A stretch of 64,000 nucleotides of DNA from Balneola sp. Lineage in GTDB: Bacteria; Bacteroidota; Rhodothermia; Balneolales; Balneolaceae. Position numbers and translations under genes: made by a program. The stretch covers positions 115,998 to 179,997 of the forward strand of contig JAEPPZ010000003.1 in NCBI GenBank assembly GCA_017640785.1, given 5' to 3'. The notes beneath the pieces are model-generated. The model made no database searches. It worked only from the letters and a program-made list of their open reading frames with translations, and was not told the origin of the DNA. Below, in pieces: positions 1 through 9,572 of this stretch (position 1 is its first letter; every line of letters starts with the position of its first letter).

Positions 1-4
1 GCAT

Positions 5-18
5 CCCGAAACTTCGGG
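5..18. repeat. short CCCGA/TCGGG hairpin
   Basis: CCCGA pairs with TCGGG around a four-base centre. The same hairpin form recurs at 514-527 and, with one change, at 7149-7162, each time next to tRNA or tRNA-like sequence. Immediately after it, 18-29 reads GACCAAGGTTGG, which is repeated exactly at 497-508. No function is known; it may be part of a dispersed intergenic repeat. Confidence 0.45.
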
Positions 19-71
19 ACCAAGGTTGGTTTGGTAGCCAATTGGATTTACCGTTGATTCTAACTCGAAAT

Positions 72-144
72 GCGAGAGTAGCTCAGCTGGTAGAGCACAA
101 CCTTGCCAAGGTTGGGGTCGCGGGTTCGAATCCCGTCTCCCGCT
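72..144 (+). tRNA. tRNA-Gly(GCC)
   Basis: Cloverleaf of 73 nt. The D arm carries the usual GCTCAGCTGGTAGAGC, the anticodon stem CAACC/GGTTG encloses loop TTGCCAA with anticodon GCC at 105-107, and the T arm GCGGG/CCCGT encloses TTCGAAT. The discriminator base is T and no CCA is encoded, as is usual in this group. The acceptor stem GCGAGAG/CTCCCGC has one A-C mismatch, A75 against C140 (the fourth pair), where most homologues have G-C. Everything else looks functional, so it is called a real tRNA with a mismatch. Confidence 0.95.
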
Positions 145-151
145 CAGATAT

Positions 152-187
152 AAGCCTCTTAGATTTTTCTAAGGGGCTTTTTTATTT
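152..187 (+). terminator. intrinsic terminator of tRNA-Gly
   Basis: An 11-bp stem, AAGCCTCTTAG paired with CTAAGGGGCTT (one G-T pair), encloses a six-base loop at 163-168 and is followed by a T run. It starts 7 bases after the tRNA. Its left arm is identical to that of the terminator at 7180-7219. Confidence 0.85.
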
Positions 188-193
188 TACAGG

Positions 194-466
194 ATGAAAG
201 CCCATCAAACCTATATCATTTTCAGCCAAACCAAGGACAAATATTATATTGGTTCAACTTCTGTTGGCCCTGATTTAAGATTGCAAAGACATAATGATGG
301 TTGGACAAGATCTACAAAATCCGGAGCCCCTTGGATTCTGAAATATCTAAAAAGTTTCGATTCAAAATCAGAAGCTTTGAAGTGGGAACGGTTTATCAAA
401 AAACAAAAAAGCAGAGTGTTTATTGAAAAACTCATCAATTCGGATGAAAATGAATATTCTAAATAA
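194..466 (+). CDS. small GIY-YIG domain protein
   Basis: This 90-residue protein consists of little more than a GIY-YIG nuclease fold. YIIF lies at residues 7-10 and YYIG at 17-20, followed by the basic helix segment LRLQRHN. It resembles the stand-alone UPF0213/YhbQ-type proteins common in Bacteroidota, often found near tRNA genes. Family members are predicted DNA-cleaving or DNA-binding proteins, and the cellular role of the stand-alone forms is not settled. The gene begins 7 bases after the tRNA terminator and has no partner gene. tRNA-like fragments lie on both sides (18-29 and 497-508), so a past mobile origin is possible. Family assignment is firm; function is not. Confidence 0.85.
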   Translation: MKAHQTYIIFSQTKDKYYIGSTSVGPDLRLQRHNDGWTRSTKSGAPWILKYLKSFDSKSEALKWERFIKKQKSRVFIEKLINSDENEYSK

Positions 467-496
467 TTTTGTTAGTAGATCATACAGAACCATCGA

Positions 497-541
497 GACC
501 AAGGTTGGGTCGACCCGACTATTCGGGAAGGCTTTTTTTAT
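497..541 (+). repeat. tRNA-Gly-like 3' fragment with hairpin and T run
   Basis: Bases 499-512 (CCAAGGTTGGGTCG) match the anticodon-arm and variable-loop part of the tRNA at 106-120 with one G missing. This is followed by the hairpin CCCGA/TCGGG at 514-527 and then AAGGC with a T run. It may serve as a terminator for the GIY-YIG gene. Similarity to the tRNA is short and could partly be chance. Confidence 0.4.
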
Positions 542-564
542 AAGATCAAATCTATACCGGAAAA

Positions 565-1278
565 CTATTTTTTGTTCAATATTATTTCTCGGATGGCTTT
601 GCTGTAAGTCTGTCCGATAGGAACTTCGTGATTTCCTATCGTTAGGATATCTCCTTTCATCGAAGTTATTTTGTTTAAGGAAACTATGAATGACCGATGT
701 ACACGCAGAAATCCCGATTCAGGAAGTAACTCCTCTAAACCGGATATCTTTTCATGTACCAAAATTTCTCCCTTTTCCATAAATATTGTGGCGTAATTAC
801 CTTTGGCTTCCACATACAGAATATCTTTCGTATTTATTTGATAGTGTTCTTTCTCTCCTTTCACAAAAAAACGAGAAACATGCCCTTCCTTCTCCTCACT
901 GTTGTCTTGTTTATTACTAACCGAGGAAGGGCTTCCTATAGCTTTATTTACTGCCTTCAAAAAGCGTTCAAAGCTAAAGGGTTTAACCAGATAATCTTGT
1001 ATAGCCAGTTCATACCCTTCAAGAGCATGTTCTTTATAAGCTGTAGTTACGATCACTTTGGGAGGAGCTTGGAGCGTTCTAAGAAATTCGAAGCCTTTGA
1101 GTTCAGGCATATGTAAATCCAAAAACATCAGGTCGACATTATTCGAGTTTAACCATTCCAAAGCTTCAAAAGCATCATAGCATTGAGCTACAACTTGTAA
1201 ATGAGGTATTCTCTTACAGAATGTAGTCACCAGGTCATGCGCCAAAGGCTCATCATCAACAATTATACATTTGATCAT
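565..1278 (-). CDS. LytTR-family response regulator
   Basis: A 237-residue response regulator. The receiver domain occupies about residues 1-120, with acidic pocket DDE at 8-10, phospho-acceptor D54 (FLDLHMP) and a conserved lysine in VKPFSF. The C-terminal LytTR DNA-binding domain spans about residues 135-237, with FFVKGE, YVEAKGNYATI and LRVHRSFIVSLNKI. LytTR regulators bind imperfect direct repeats and usually act with a histidine kinase of the LytS/His_kinase type, which is exactly the upstream gene. The start overlaps the kinase stop by four bases (ATGA), indicating translational coupling. Its targets are unknown; the divergent ABC/peptidase operon is the obvious candidate. Confidence 0.93.
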   Translation of the reverse strand: MIKCIIVDDEPLAHDLVTTFCKRIPHLQVVAQCYDAFEALEWLNSNNVDLMFLDLHMPELKGFEFLRTLQAPPKVIVTTAYKEHALEGYELAIQDYLVKPFSFERFLKAVNKAIGSPSSVSNKQDNSEEKEGHVSRFFVKGEKEHYQINTKDILYVEAKGNYATIFMEKGEILVHEKISGLEELLPESGFLRVHRSFIVSLNKITSMKGDILTIGNHEVPIGQTYSKAIREIILNKK

Positions 1279-2405
1279 AGCATATTAAGCTGAAGTGTTA
1301 TTTTAAATTCGTTCTCACCTTTTACAATATCAAGCTGGTGCTGATCGGGGTACAACAGCTCCAATCGCTGCCTAAGATTTGCCAATCCGATCCCCTTTTC
1401 AGAATCCGGGTTCTTTTCTTCAAAATTGTTACTGATTTCAAAAACCAGTTTCTCGTTTTGAATATCTGTTTTGATAGAAGCATGGATAAACGCTCCATCC
1501 CTCAATGACTCCACTCCATGTTTGAAGGCGTTCTCCAAAGGCACGATAAAAAGCAGAGGCGCTACCTGTAAGTCAGTTTCTTCAGGAGTTTCGAATCGGA
1601 TATCAACCTCTTTCTGATATCGTATTTTATGCAGATCGATATAGCCTTGCAGATATTCAATTTCTTCTTTCAGGCTGACTTTATCTTTCTTCCCTTCATA
1701 GATGGTGTAGCGCATCATATCCGAAAGCTTAAGAATTACCCCGGGTGCTTTATCCGATTGATGGACTACCAGCGAATACAGATTATTCAGTGTATTAAAA
1801 AAGAAATGCGGGTTAACCTGACTCCTCAACAAGGCTAATTCAGCTTCCGCTTTTTCTGCTTTCAGGGTTCTGAACCATTTCCATTGTTCATAAAACCACA
1901 GAACGATCAATATTGGGATGGGAAGCAGAAAGAGGCTTAATGCCCAGACTTTATAGGTAGTTTCATAAAGCTCAAAACTACCTGAGAATAATCGGGCATA
2001 TAAAAAAAACAAAGCTGAGCCACCATAAAGCCCCCAAATCAGAAACCGATACTTTTGAAAAAACTCCGGGAGGATGAAATAAAACAACATCAGCCAAAAT
2101 GAGATCATCAGCAGAATCATCAATGGGTTGTCCTGAAGATGACTTGTAAAATACCCGATACTGAAAATCACAATTACTAACATCACGAAGCCGGTACCTA
2201 CCTTCAATACATTTCCTCCACTTTTCAGGTAGCGATGTATTGCCAGGGAAATAAAATACGCATAGAACAGGAAACCCAACGTATTGCTGATCCAGGCGTT
2301 TCCGGGAACTCTGATCAGATCGATGTATTGCATAAACAATATCAGTACAAAGGTGATAATCGGTCCTATTACAAAAGCCTGATATTTTCGAAAGATGTTA
2401 TTCAT
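1275..2405 (-). CDS. LytS-type sensor histidine kinase (His_kinase family)
   Basis: This 376-residue membrane kinase partners the LytTR regulator. The first 175 residues contain about five to six hydrophobic helices, then a linker helix (about 176-195). The His_kinase domain has LRSQVNPHFFFNTLNNL, with phospho-accepting H200. The ATPase domain carries VPLENAFKHG (N box) and GIGLANLRQRL (G box). No large extracellular sensor domain is visible, so the signal is probably sensed in or near the membrane. It is the promoter-proximal gene of a two-gene unit and is divergent from the ABC/M1 operon. Family is clear; the stimulus is not. Confidence 0.92.
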   Translation of the reverse strand: MNNIFRKYQAFVIGPIITFVLILFMQYIDLIRVPGNAWISNTLGFLFYAYFISLAIHRYLKSGGNVLKVGTGFVMLVIVIFSIGYFTSHLQDNPLMILLMISFWLMLFYFILPEFFQKYRFLIWGLYGGSALFFLYARLFSGSFELYETTYKVWALSLFLLPIPILIVLWFYEQWKWFRTLKAEKAEAELALLRSQVNPHFFFNTLNNLYSLVVHQSDKAPGVILKLSDMMRYTIYEGKKDKVSLKEEIEYLQGYIDLHKIRYQKEVDIRFETPEETDLQVAPLLFIVPLENAFKHGVESLRDGAFIHASIKTDIQNEKLVFEISNNFEEKNPDSEKGIGLANLRQRLELLYPDQHQLDIVKGENEFKITLQLNML

Positions 2406-2614
2406 AACTTAAAATAAGTGAAATCATACACTGATACTCTTCTTCGTGTTGAACAGTTTGTTTTTTGAAACGAGTCCTTCTTTTTTTGTTATGAATCGAG
2501 TTCAACACAGTTTTTATACTATTGATGTCAAAATTTTTATCGTCCGCCTAATCACCTTAACAAAGCTATTAAGCCTCCGTAATTTCGTCAAAATTCTATA
2601 ATTAAGACGTGATT
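2406..2614. promoter_or_regulatory. divergent intergenic region with inverted repeat
   Basis: About 200 bases separate the divergent kinase/regulator and ABC/peptidase operons. The inverted repeat GTGTTGAAC (2446-2454) and GTTCAACAC (2500-2508) is perfect over 9 bp, with a 45-base AT-rich spacer. It could be an operator or a looping site. No clear bacteroidal promoter was assigned. Confidence 0.4.
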
Positions 2615-3511
2615 ATGCACACATTAGACATTCAAAATATTTCCAAAATCTATCCCAACGATGTACAAGCATTAAGCAATGTATCACTTACTATCCGGAA
2701 TGGAATGTATGGATTATTGGGTGCCAATGGCGCCGGTAAATCTTCCCTGATGCGAACCATAGCAACATTACAATCTCCATCTTCAGGTAAAATCCTGTTC
2801 AATGGGGTCGATATTCAAAAGAATCCCGATATAGTACGAAAAGGTTTGGGTTATCTGCCTCAGGAATTTGGAGTATATCCTAAAGTATCTGCGGTTGAGT
2901 TGCTACATCACATTGCCGTTCTGAAAGGGATCACAAATAAAAAAGATCGAAGCCGACAAATAGAGGAACTACTGCATCAAACCAATTTGTATGAACACCG
3001 AAAGAAACATGTTCATACTTATTCAGGAGGAATGCGACAGCGATTTGGGATTGCTCAGGCATTATTAGGAAATCCTCAAATCATTATTGTGGATGAACCC
3101 ACAGCCGGATTAGACCCGGAAGAAAGACATCGCTTCCTGAACTTGCTCAGCAAAATAGGCGAAAACATCATTGTGATTCTTTCCACTCATATAGTGGCTG
3201 ATATCTACAATTTATGCTCGAATATGGCGGTTCTTGATAAAGGATCACTGGTTGTTCAGGGAAATCCTTCAGAACTGGTAAGCACACTGGAAGGTAAAAT
3301 CTGGAAAAAGACTGTTCCCGCGATTGAACTGTCCGACTATCGAGAATCTCATCATGTTATTTCCACCAGGCTAGCAGCCGGGAATACTCAAATTCATGTA
3401 TTAGCCGATCACGCTCCCGGAAATGATTTCGAGTCCGTCGCTCCCACACTCGAAGATTTCTATTTCTCAGTGGTTTCAAACTCTGAACAACAAACCGTGG
3501 GTGTATCATGA
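2615..3511 (+). CDS. ABC transporter ATP-binding protein
   Basis: A 298-residue ABC-type ATPase. The Walker A motif GANGAGKS lies at residues 36-43, the signature YSGGMRQR near 136-143 and Walker B IIIVDEP ends at D160-E161, followed by the switch histidine in STHIV. A C-terminal extension of about 75 residues follows the core. It energises the fused permease/peptidase encoded directly downstream, with which it overlaps by four bases (ATGA). An in-frame GTG lies six bases upstream at 2609, but ATG at 2615 was preferred because alignment-type N-termini (MHTLDIQ) begin there. The substrate is unknown; such ABC-2 exporters are often linked to LytTR two-component systems. Confidence 0.92.
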   Translation: MHTLDIQNISKIYPNDVQALSNVSLTIRNGMYGLLGANGAGKSSLMRTIATLQSPSSGKILFNGVDIQKNPDIVRKGLGYLPQEFGVYPKVSAVELLHHIAVLKGITNKKDRSRQIEELLHQTNLYEHRKKHVHTYSGGMRQRFGIAQALLGNPQIIIVDEPTAGLDPEERHRFLNLLSKIGENIIVILSTHIVADIYNLCSNMAVLDKGSLVVQGNPSELVSTLEGKIWKKTVPAIELSDYRESHHVISTRLAAGNTQIHVLADHAPGNDFESVAPTLEDFYFSVVSNSEQQTVGVS

Positions 3512-6500
3512 TTGCTGCGTTATTAAAATTCGAACTTATTTATCAAAGGAAACTCTGGGCGCTTCCGGCAGCTATGCTCCTTTTCTTTATATCCGGACTT
3601 CAAATTGGCGGACAAGCATTCGCTCCTGATCTCGTCAACTTCAATGCCCCTTATCAGATCAGCTATTATACCTCTATTTTCACACTTGGAGCAGTTTTTG
3701 CCATTATGTTTTTTGTGATCAACGGGGTATTGCGTGACAGCACACATCGTATGCAGGAAATCATTTTCAGTACCGGTGTTCAGAAATATCAGTTCTTTAT
3801 CAGCCGGTTTTCCGGGGTTTTCATCTTTAGCCTGCTTGCAGTGAGTCCGCTGATAGTTGGAATGATTACCGGAAGTCAGATCATGAACCTTGATCCCGAT
3901 CGTTTAGCTCCACTCAATCTGTTTCACTATTTCTGGAACTGGCTGGTCTTTGTACTTCCGAATGTATTTATCTGCTCGGGCTTCATTTTTTCTGTGGGAC
4001 TTCTGACTAAAAACAGAATGTCGGTCTACGCGTCTGCTTTGTTAGTCTATGTATTGTACTTTGTGTGTTCTTTCTATTTCGATTCCCCGATGTTGGCAGG
4101 TTCAACCCCAAGTCACACTGATAATATGACGATAGCAGCACTGGGCGATCCTTTTGGTGTTTCGGCTTTCATGGAGCAAAGTCAGTTCCTTACTCCCTTT
4201 CAGAAAAACAGCGTCTTGGTATCCCTTTCAGGGAATTTCTTGTACAATCGTTTACTCTGGATCGTAATAACATTCGCTATTCTTGGAGCGACGTATAGTT
4301 TATTTTCTTTCCGGGTTTTGCAGCGAAAAAAGCAAAAAATTTCATCCGGTCAAGTACAACTAAAAGATGTTAGTACAGATAGTAACTACCAGCCTTTGGA
4401 TATTGCCCCCTTTACTCAAAAAGCCTTTTGGTATTCTTTCTTTTCCCAAAGCAGAATGGGAATTAAGCAACTGTTCAAAAGCCTTCCTTTTCAGGCGATG
4501 ATCGTTTTTATTATTTTTGTGATGTGCTCCGAATTTTATTCAAGACTCGTTGATGGCGGCAGCTATTCTGAAAGTCTGTATCCGGTAACTGCTTTGTTGG
4601 CGGGATTAAACAGCACAGCCATCTTTATTTTTGGTGTGTTACTGATCATTTTTTTCAGCGGTGAATGGGGTTGGAAAGAACGAAGTGAAAATATGCATCT
4701 TATCCTTGATGCAACGCCGGCCTCAAACGCGTCTTTCTTTTGGTCGAAGGTTTCCGTCTTAATGTGCATTCCATTGTTGTTTGTAACACTCGAAATTGTG
4801 ATTGCAATGATTTTTCAGGTGTTGCTGGACTATCCCACATTCAGCTTAAGCACCTACTTATCGCTGTATTATTTTCATGGAGCTCCACTCGCTTTCTATA
4901 TAATGGTTGCCCTGTTTATCCAATCACTGTCTCCCGGAAAATATCTCGGAATGGCAATAACCGGATTGATTGTCGTTGCCTTTGCTACTCCTTTATCGGG
5001 TACGCTGGGTATTGAACATCCGCTGTTAAGAATAGGAGCTATGCCAACGGTTACTTTCTCGGATATGTCCGGTTTGAGCAACAATGCTTCTGCTTTTTTC
5101 TTCTTCTCTTTGCATTGGCTTTTGTTGGGATTCATTCTTTCGGTCATCGCTCTTCATGGTTGGCGAAGAGGTATCATTGAAAGCTTTCTGATTCATACTA
5201 AACAGATATTCAGAAACTGGTCACGCAAAAAACTTATCGTTCTTGCTGTTTTGGGATTGGCTTTCCTAAGTACTTCCGGGATGATCTTCTACAAAACCAA
5301 TATCGAAACAGAATATCTTTCTTCGGATGAATTTCTGGATCGCCGGGCGGACTACGAGAAAAAATATAAACACTATGATGAGGTGAATTGGATGTACCCG
5401 GTTTCCATTTACACGGATGTAGCACTTTATCCAGACGAAAGAAGCTACAAAGTTAATGCCATTTACACGCTCATGAATAAAAGTGATTCGGTAGTAAACC
5501 GGGCGCTGATCATTGAGAAAAAAACCATCACCAATATTAAGCTCGAACGGGCTACATTAGTGAATACCGATCCCATACATGGAATTTTTGAATTTCAATT
5601 CGACACTCCGATTAATCCCGGAGACACCGTCAAACTTGAATTCTCTGCAGATGGAAGCCACAAAGGACTGCAATCCGGAAATGATCTGGTAGACAACGGC
5701 AGTTATGTACACCTACGTGATTTCAGTCCGTTCCTCGGGTATACTCAAAGTCTTGAGATCCGAAATAACACCGAACGGAATAAACGTGGTCTTCCAAGAA
5801 AATCATTTGAAAGACCTTCAGCTGCTGATTTTGATGTCATGGAATCCGGATTTGGGCGGGTTGATTTCGAAACAATACTATCAGTACCCGTTTCTCAGAC
5901 AGGTATCACCGTTGGTCGTCTTGAAGAGGAATGGACCGAAAATAATCGGAATTATTATCTGTTTAGGTCCCAAAATCCGGTGGCTCCTGCTATCAGCTAT
6001 CACTCCGGAGTGTATGAAGTTGAACAGGAAAAATATCACGGAATAACGCTGGAGCATTATTTCCATTCGGAACACAGCTTCAATAATTCCACCATCATGA
6101 ATAGCATGAAATACACGCTGGATTATGCCCAACAGGAATTTGGAGACTATCACCTTGATCATCTTCGTATAGCTGAAATTCCTTCTTACTGGAGATTTGG
6201 AGGATATGCCGCTTCAGGAATGATCAGTATGGTGGAAAATAATTTGTATCTGGTGGATGAACGTGACCCCGAAGCCTTCAGCCTGATTGCAAAGCGCACC
6301 ATTCATGAAGTCGCTCACCAATGGTGGGGACACATGCTCAGCTCACAGAACTTGAGTGGAGGAGCTATTTTTGTGGAAGGTTTTGCCAAATACACCGAAG
6401 CTGTAGTCATGGAAAAACATTATGGAATGGCTTCTCTTTTTCAACTGAGTGAAACAGCTAATCGTGCCTATTTTAATGGTCGCTCTTATGCTTCCACTCC

Positions 6501-7080
6501 TGAGCAACCTCTGTATCTGGAACAGGGAGAACGCTATATGCTGTATGGCAAAAGCTATATAGTGATGGTAGCTCTGAAAGAACTCATTGGCGAAGAAGCA
6601 TTAAACCAAATCTTAAAAACTTTGGTGCAACGCCATAAAAACGAGATCGATGCAACCGTAACTTCTCCCGAATTTTTAGAAGAATTGTACGCGGCAACTC
6701 CTACGGAATATCACTCCCTCATTGAGGACTGGTTTAAAAAAATCGTCACCTATGATCTTTCGGTTGAGGACGTAAACTATACCGAACTCACCGATGGCAG
6801 TTATGAAATTACCATGACCATTGATGCTTCTAAATTTGAGTCAATAGAAGGAATTGAGTCTTCGGTTTCCATGAATGAGCCCATTCCTGTGGGACTATTT
6901 GCCACTCATCCTTCAAGAGCATCAAAAGAGCAGACCATATTTCTTGAACCAATGAAGATTACCGACGGAACACAAACGCTAACGTTCCAGGTTGACACAC
7001 TTCCCCAATATGTGAGCATAGATCCGTATGGAACCCGTCCCGATCTGTTACGACAAGACAACTGGCAAAAAATAGATTAG
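3508..7080 (+). CDS. ABC-2 permease fused to M1-family aminopeptidase
   Basis: A 1190-residue fusion. The N-terminal half (to about residue 600) holds a dozen or more hydrophobic segments in two ABC-2-like permease blocks. The C-terminal half is an M1 gluzincin domain outside the membrane bundle. The zinc site is HEVAH at residues 933-937, with E957 (FVEGF) as the third ligand; the spacing is 19 residues rather than the 18 of classical M1 enzymes. SGMISMVENN at about 910 corresponds to the GAMEN-like substrate loop. Such permease/M1 fusions are known in Bacteroidota, but their substrate is not established. It overlaps the ATPase gene by four bases. The peptidase may process an exported or sensed peptide; this is inference. 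Confidence 0.9.
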   Translation: MIAALLKFELIYQRKLWALPAAMLLFFISGLQIGGQAFAPDLVNFNAPYQISYYTSIFTLGAVFAIMFFVINGVLRDSTHRMQEIIFSTGVQKYQFFISRFSGVFIFSLLAVSPLIVGMITGSQIMNLDPDRLAPLNLFHYFWNWLVFVLPNVFICSGFIFSVGLLTKNRMSVYASALLVYVLYFVCSFYFDSPMLAGSTPSHTDNMTIAALGDPFGVSAFMEQSQFLTPFQKNSVLVSLSGNFLYNRLLWIVITFAILGATYSLFSFRVLQRKKQKISSGQVQLKDVSTDSNYQPLDIAPFTQKAFWYSFFSQSRMGIKQLFKSLPFQAMIVFIIFVMCSEFYSRLVDGGSYSESLYPVTALLAGLNSTAIFIFGVLLIIFFSGEWGWKERSENMHLILDATPASNASFFWSKVSVLMCIPLLFVTLEIVIAMIFQVLLDYPTFSLSTYLSLYYFHGAPLAFYIMVALFIQSLSPGKYLGMAITGLIVVAFATPLSGTLGIEHPLLRIGAMPTVTFSDMSGLSNNASAFFFFSLHWLLLGFILSVIALHGWRRGIIESFLIHTKQIFRNWSRKKLIVLAVLGLAFLSTSGMIFYKTNIETEYLSSDEFLDRRADYEKKYKHYDEVNWMYPVSIYTDVALYPDERSYKVNAIYTLMNKSDSVVNRALIIEKKTITNIKLERATLVNTDPIHGIFEFQFDTPINPGDTVKLEFSADGSHKGLQSGNDLVDNGSYVHLRDFSPFLGYTQSLEIRNNTERNKRGLPRKSFERPSAADFDVMESGFGRVDFETILSVPVSQTGITVGRLEEEWTENNRNYYLFRSQNPVAPAISYHSGVYEVEQEKYHGITLEHYFHSEHSFNNSTIMNSMKYTLDYAQQEFGDYHLDHLRIAEIPSYWRFGGYAASGMISMVENNLYLVDERDPEAFSLIAKRTIHEVAHQWWGHMLSSQNLSGGAIFVEGFAKYTEAVVMEKHYGMASLFQLSETANRAYFNGRSYASTPEQPLYLEQGERYMLYGKSYIVMVALKELIGEEALNQILKTLVQRHKNEIDATVTSPEFLEELYAATPTEYHSLIEDWFKKIVTYDLSVEDVNYTELTDGSYEITMTIDASKFESIEGIESSVSMNEPIPVGLFATHPSRASKEQTIFLEPMKITDGTQTLTFQVDTLPQYVSIDPYGTRPDLLRQDNWQKID

Positions 7081-7113
7081 TGCTTAAATTTAGGAGTCGT
7101 ACTCCAATCGTCT

Positions 7114-7178
7114 GCGAGAATAGCTCTATCTTGCTATGTTGTTGTGGTCCCGACTATTTGGGGGTCTCATTTCTCGCT
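7114..7178 (+). pseudogene. possible tRNA-like relic (acceptor stem intact)
   Basis: GCGAGAA (7114-7120) pairs perfectly with TTCTCGC (7171-7177) and is followed by TAGCTC, as in the tRNA-Gly at 72-144, and by a discriminator-like T. The interior is too short and has no anticodon arm or T arm, so it cannot be a working tRNA. The hairpin at 7149-7162 sits where the T arm would be. A terminator with the same left arm as that of tRNA-Gly follows at once. Most likely a decayed tRNA copy, though a chance stem-loop is possible. Confidence 0.45.
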
Positions 7179-7179
7179 C

Positions 7180-7219
7180 AAAAAAAAGCCTCTTAGAAAA
7201 ATCTAAGAGGCTTTTTACT
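7180..7219. terminator. bidirectional terminator between the M1 fusion gene and katG
   Basis: A 13-bp perfect stem AAAGCCTCTTAGA (7185-7197) and its complement (7202-7214) surround an AAAA loop, with an A run on the left and a T run on the right. It can stop transcripts from the plus-strand ABC/peptidase operon and from the minus-strand katG, whose stop codon lies about 20 bases away. Confidence 0.9.
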
Positions 7220-7238
7220 TTGAATAAGTATATTGACT

Positions 7239-9467
<2,229 letters not shown>

Positions 9468-9513
9468 TTACAGTTTTAATCCATTAACAACATAAAAAAT
9501 CATTTCATTCTTT

Positions 9514-9532
9514 ATGATAGATAATCATTATC
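9514..9532. promoter_or_regulatory. Fur/PerR-type operator
   Basis: The core at 9520-9532 is a perfect 6-1-6 palindrome, GATAAT-C-ATTATC, identical to the right two-thirds of the classic 19-bp Fur box; 14 of 19 positions match overall. It sits in the 117-bp gap between divergent katG and the MFS gene, an apt place for peroxide control by PerR or iron control by Fur. Which regulator binds cannot be told from sequence. Confidence 0.7.
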
Positions 9533-9572
9533 GAGGCGTTAAAATCAATCTTACGATTTGAGTATATTTTAA

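Noticed and set aside
423..620. 65-residue plus-strand open frame
   Set aside because: Overlaps the GIY-YIG gene and the regulator end; runs through the hairpin and T run; no motif.
754..1116. 120-residue plus-strand open frame
   Set aside because: Antisense to the LytTR regulator and without family features.
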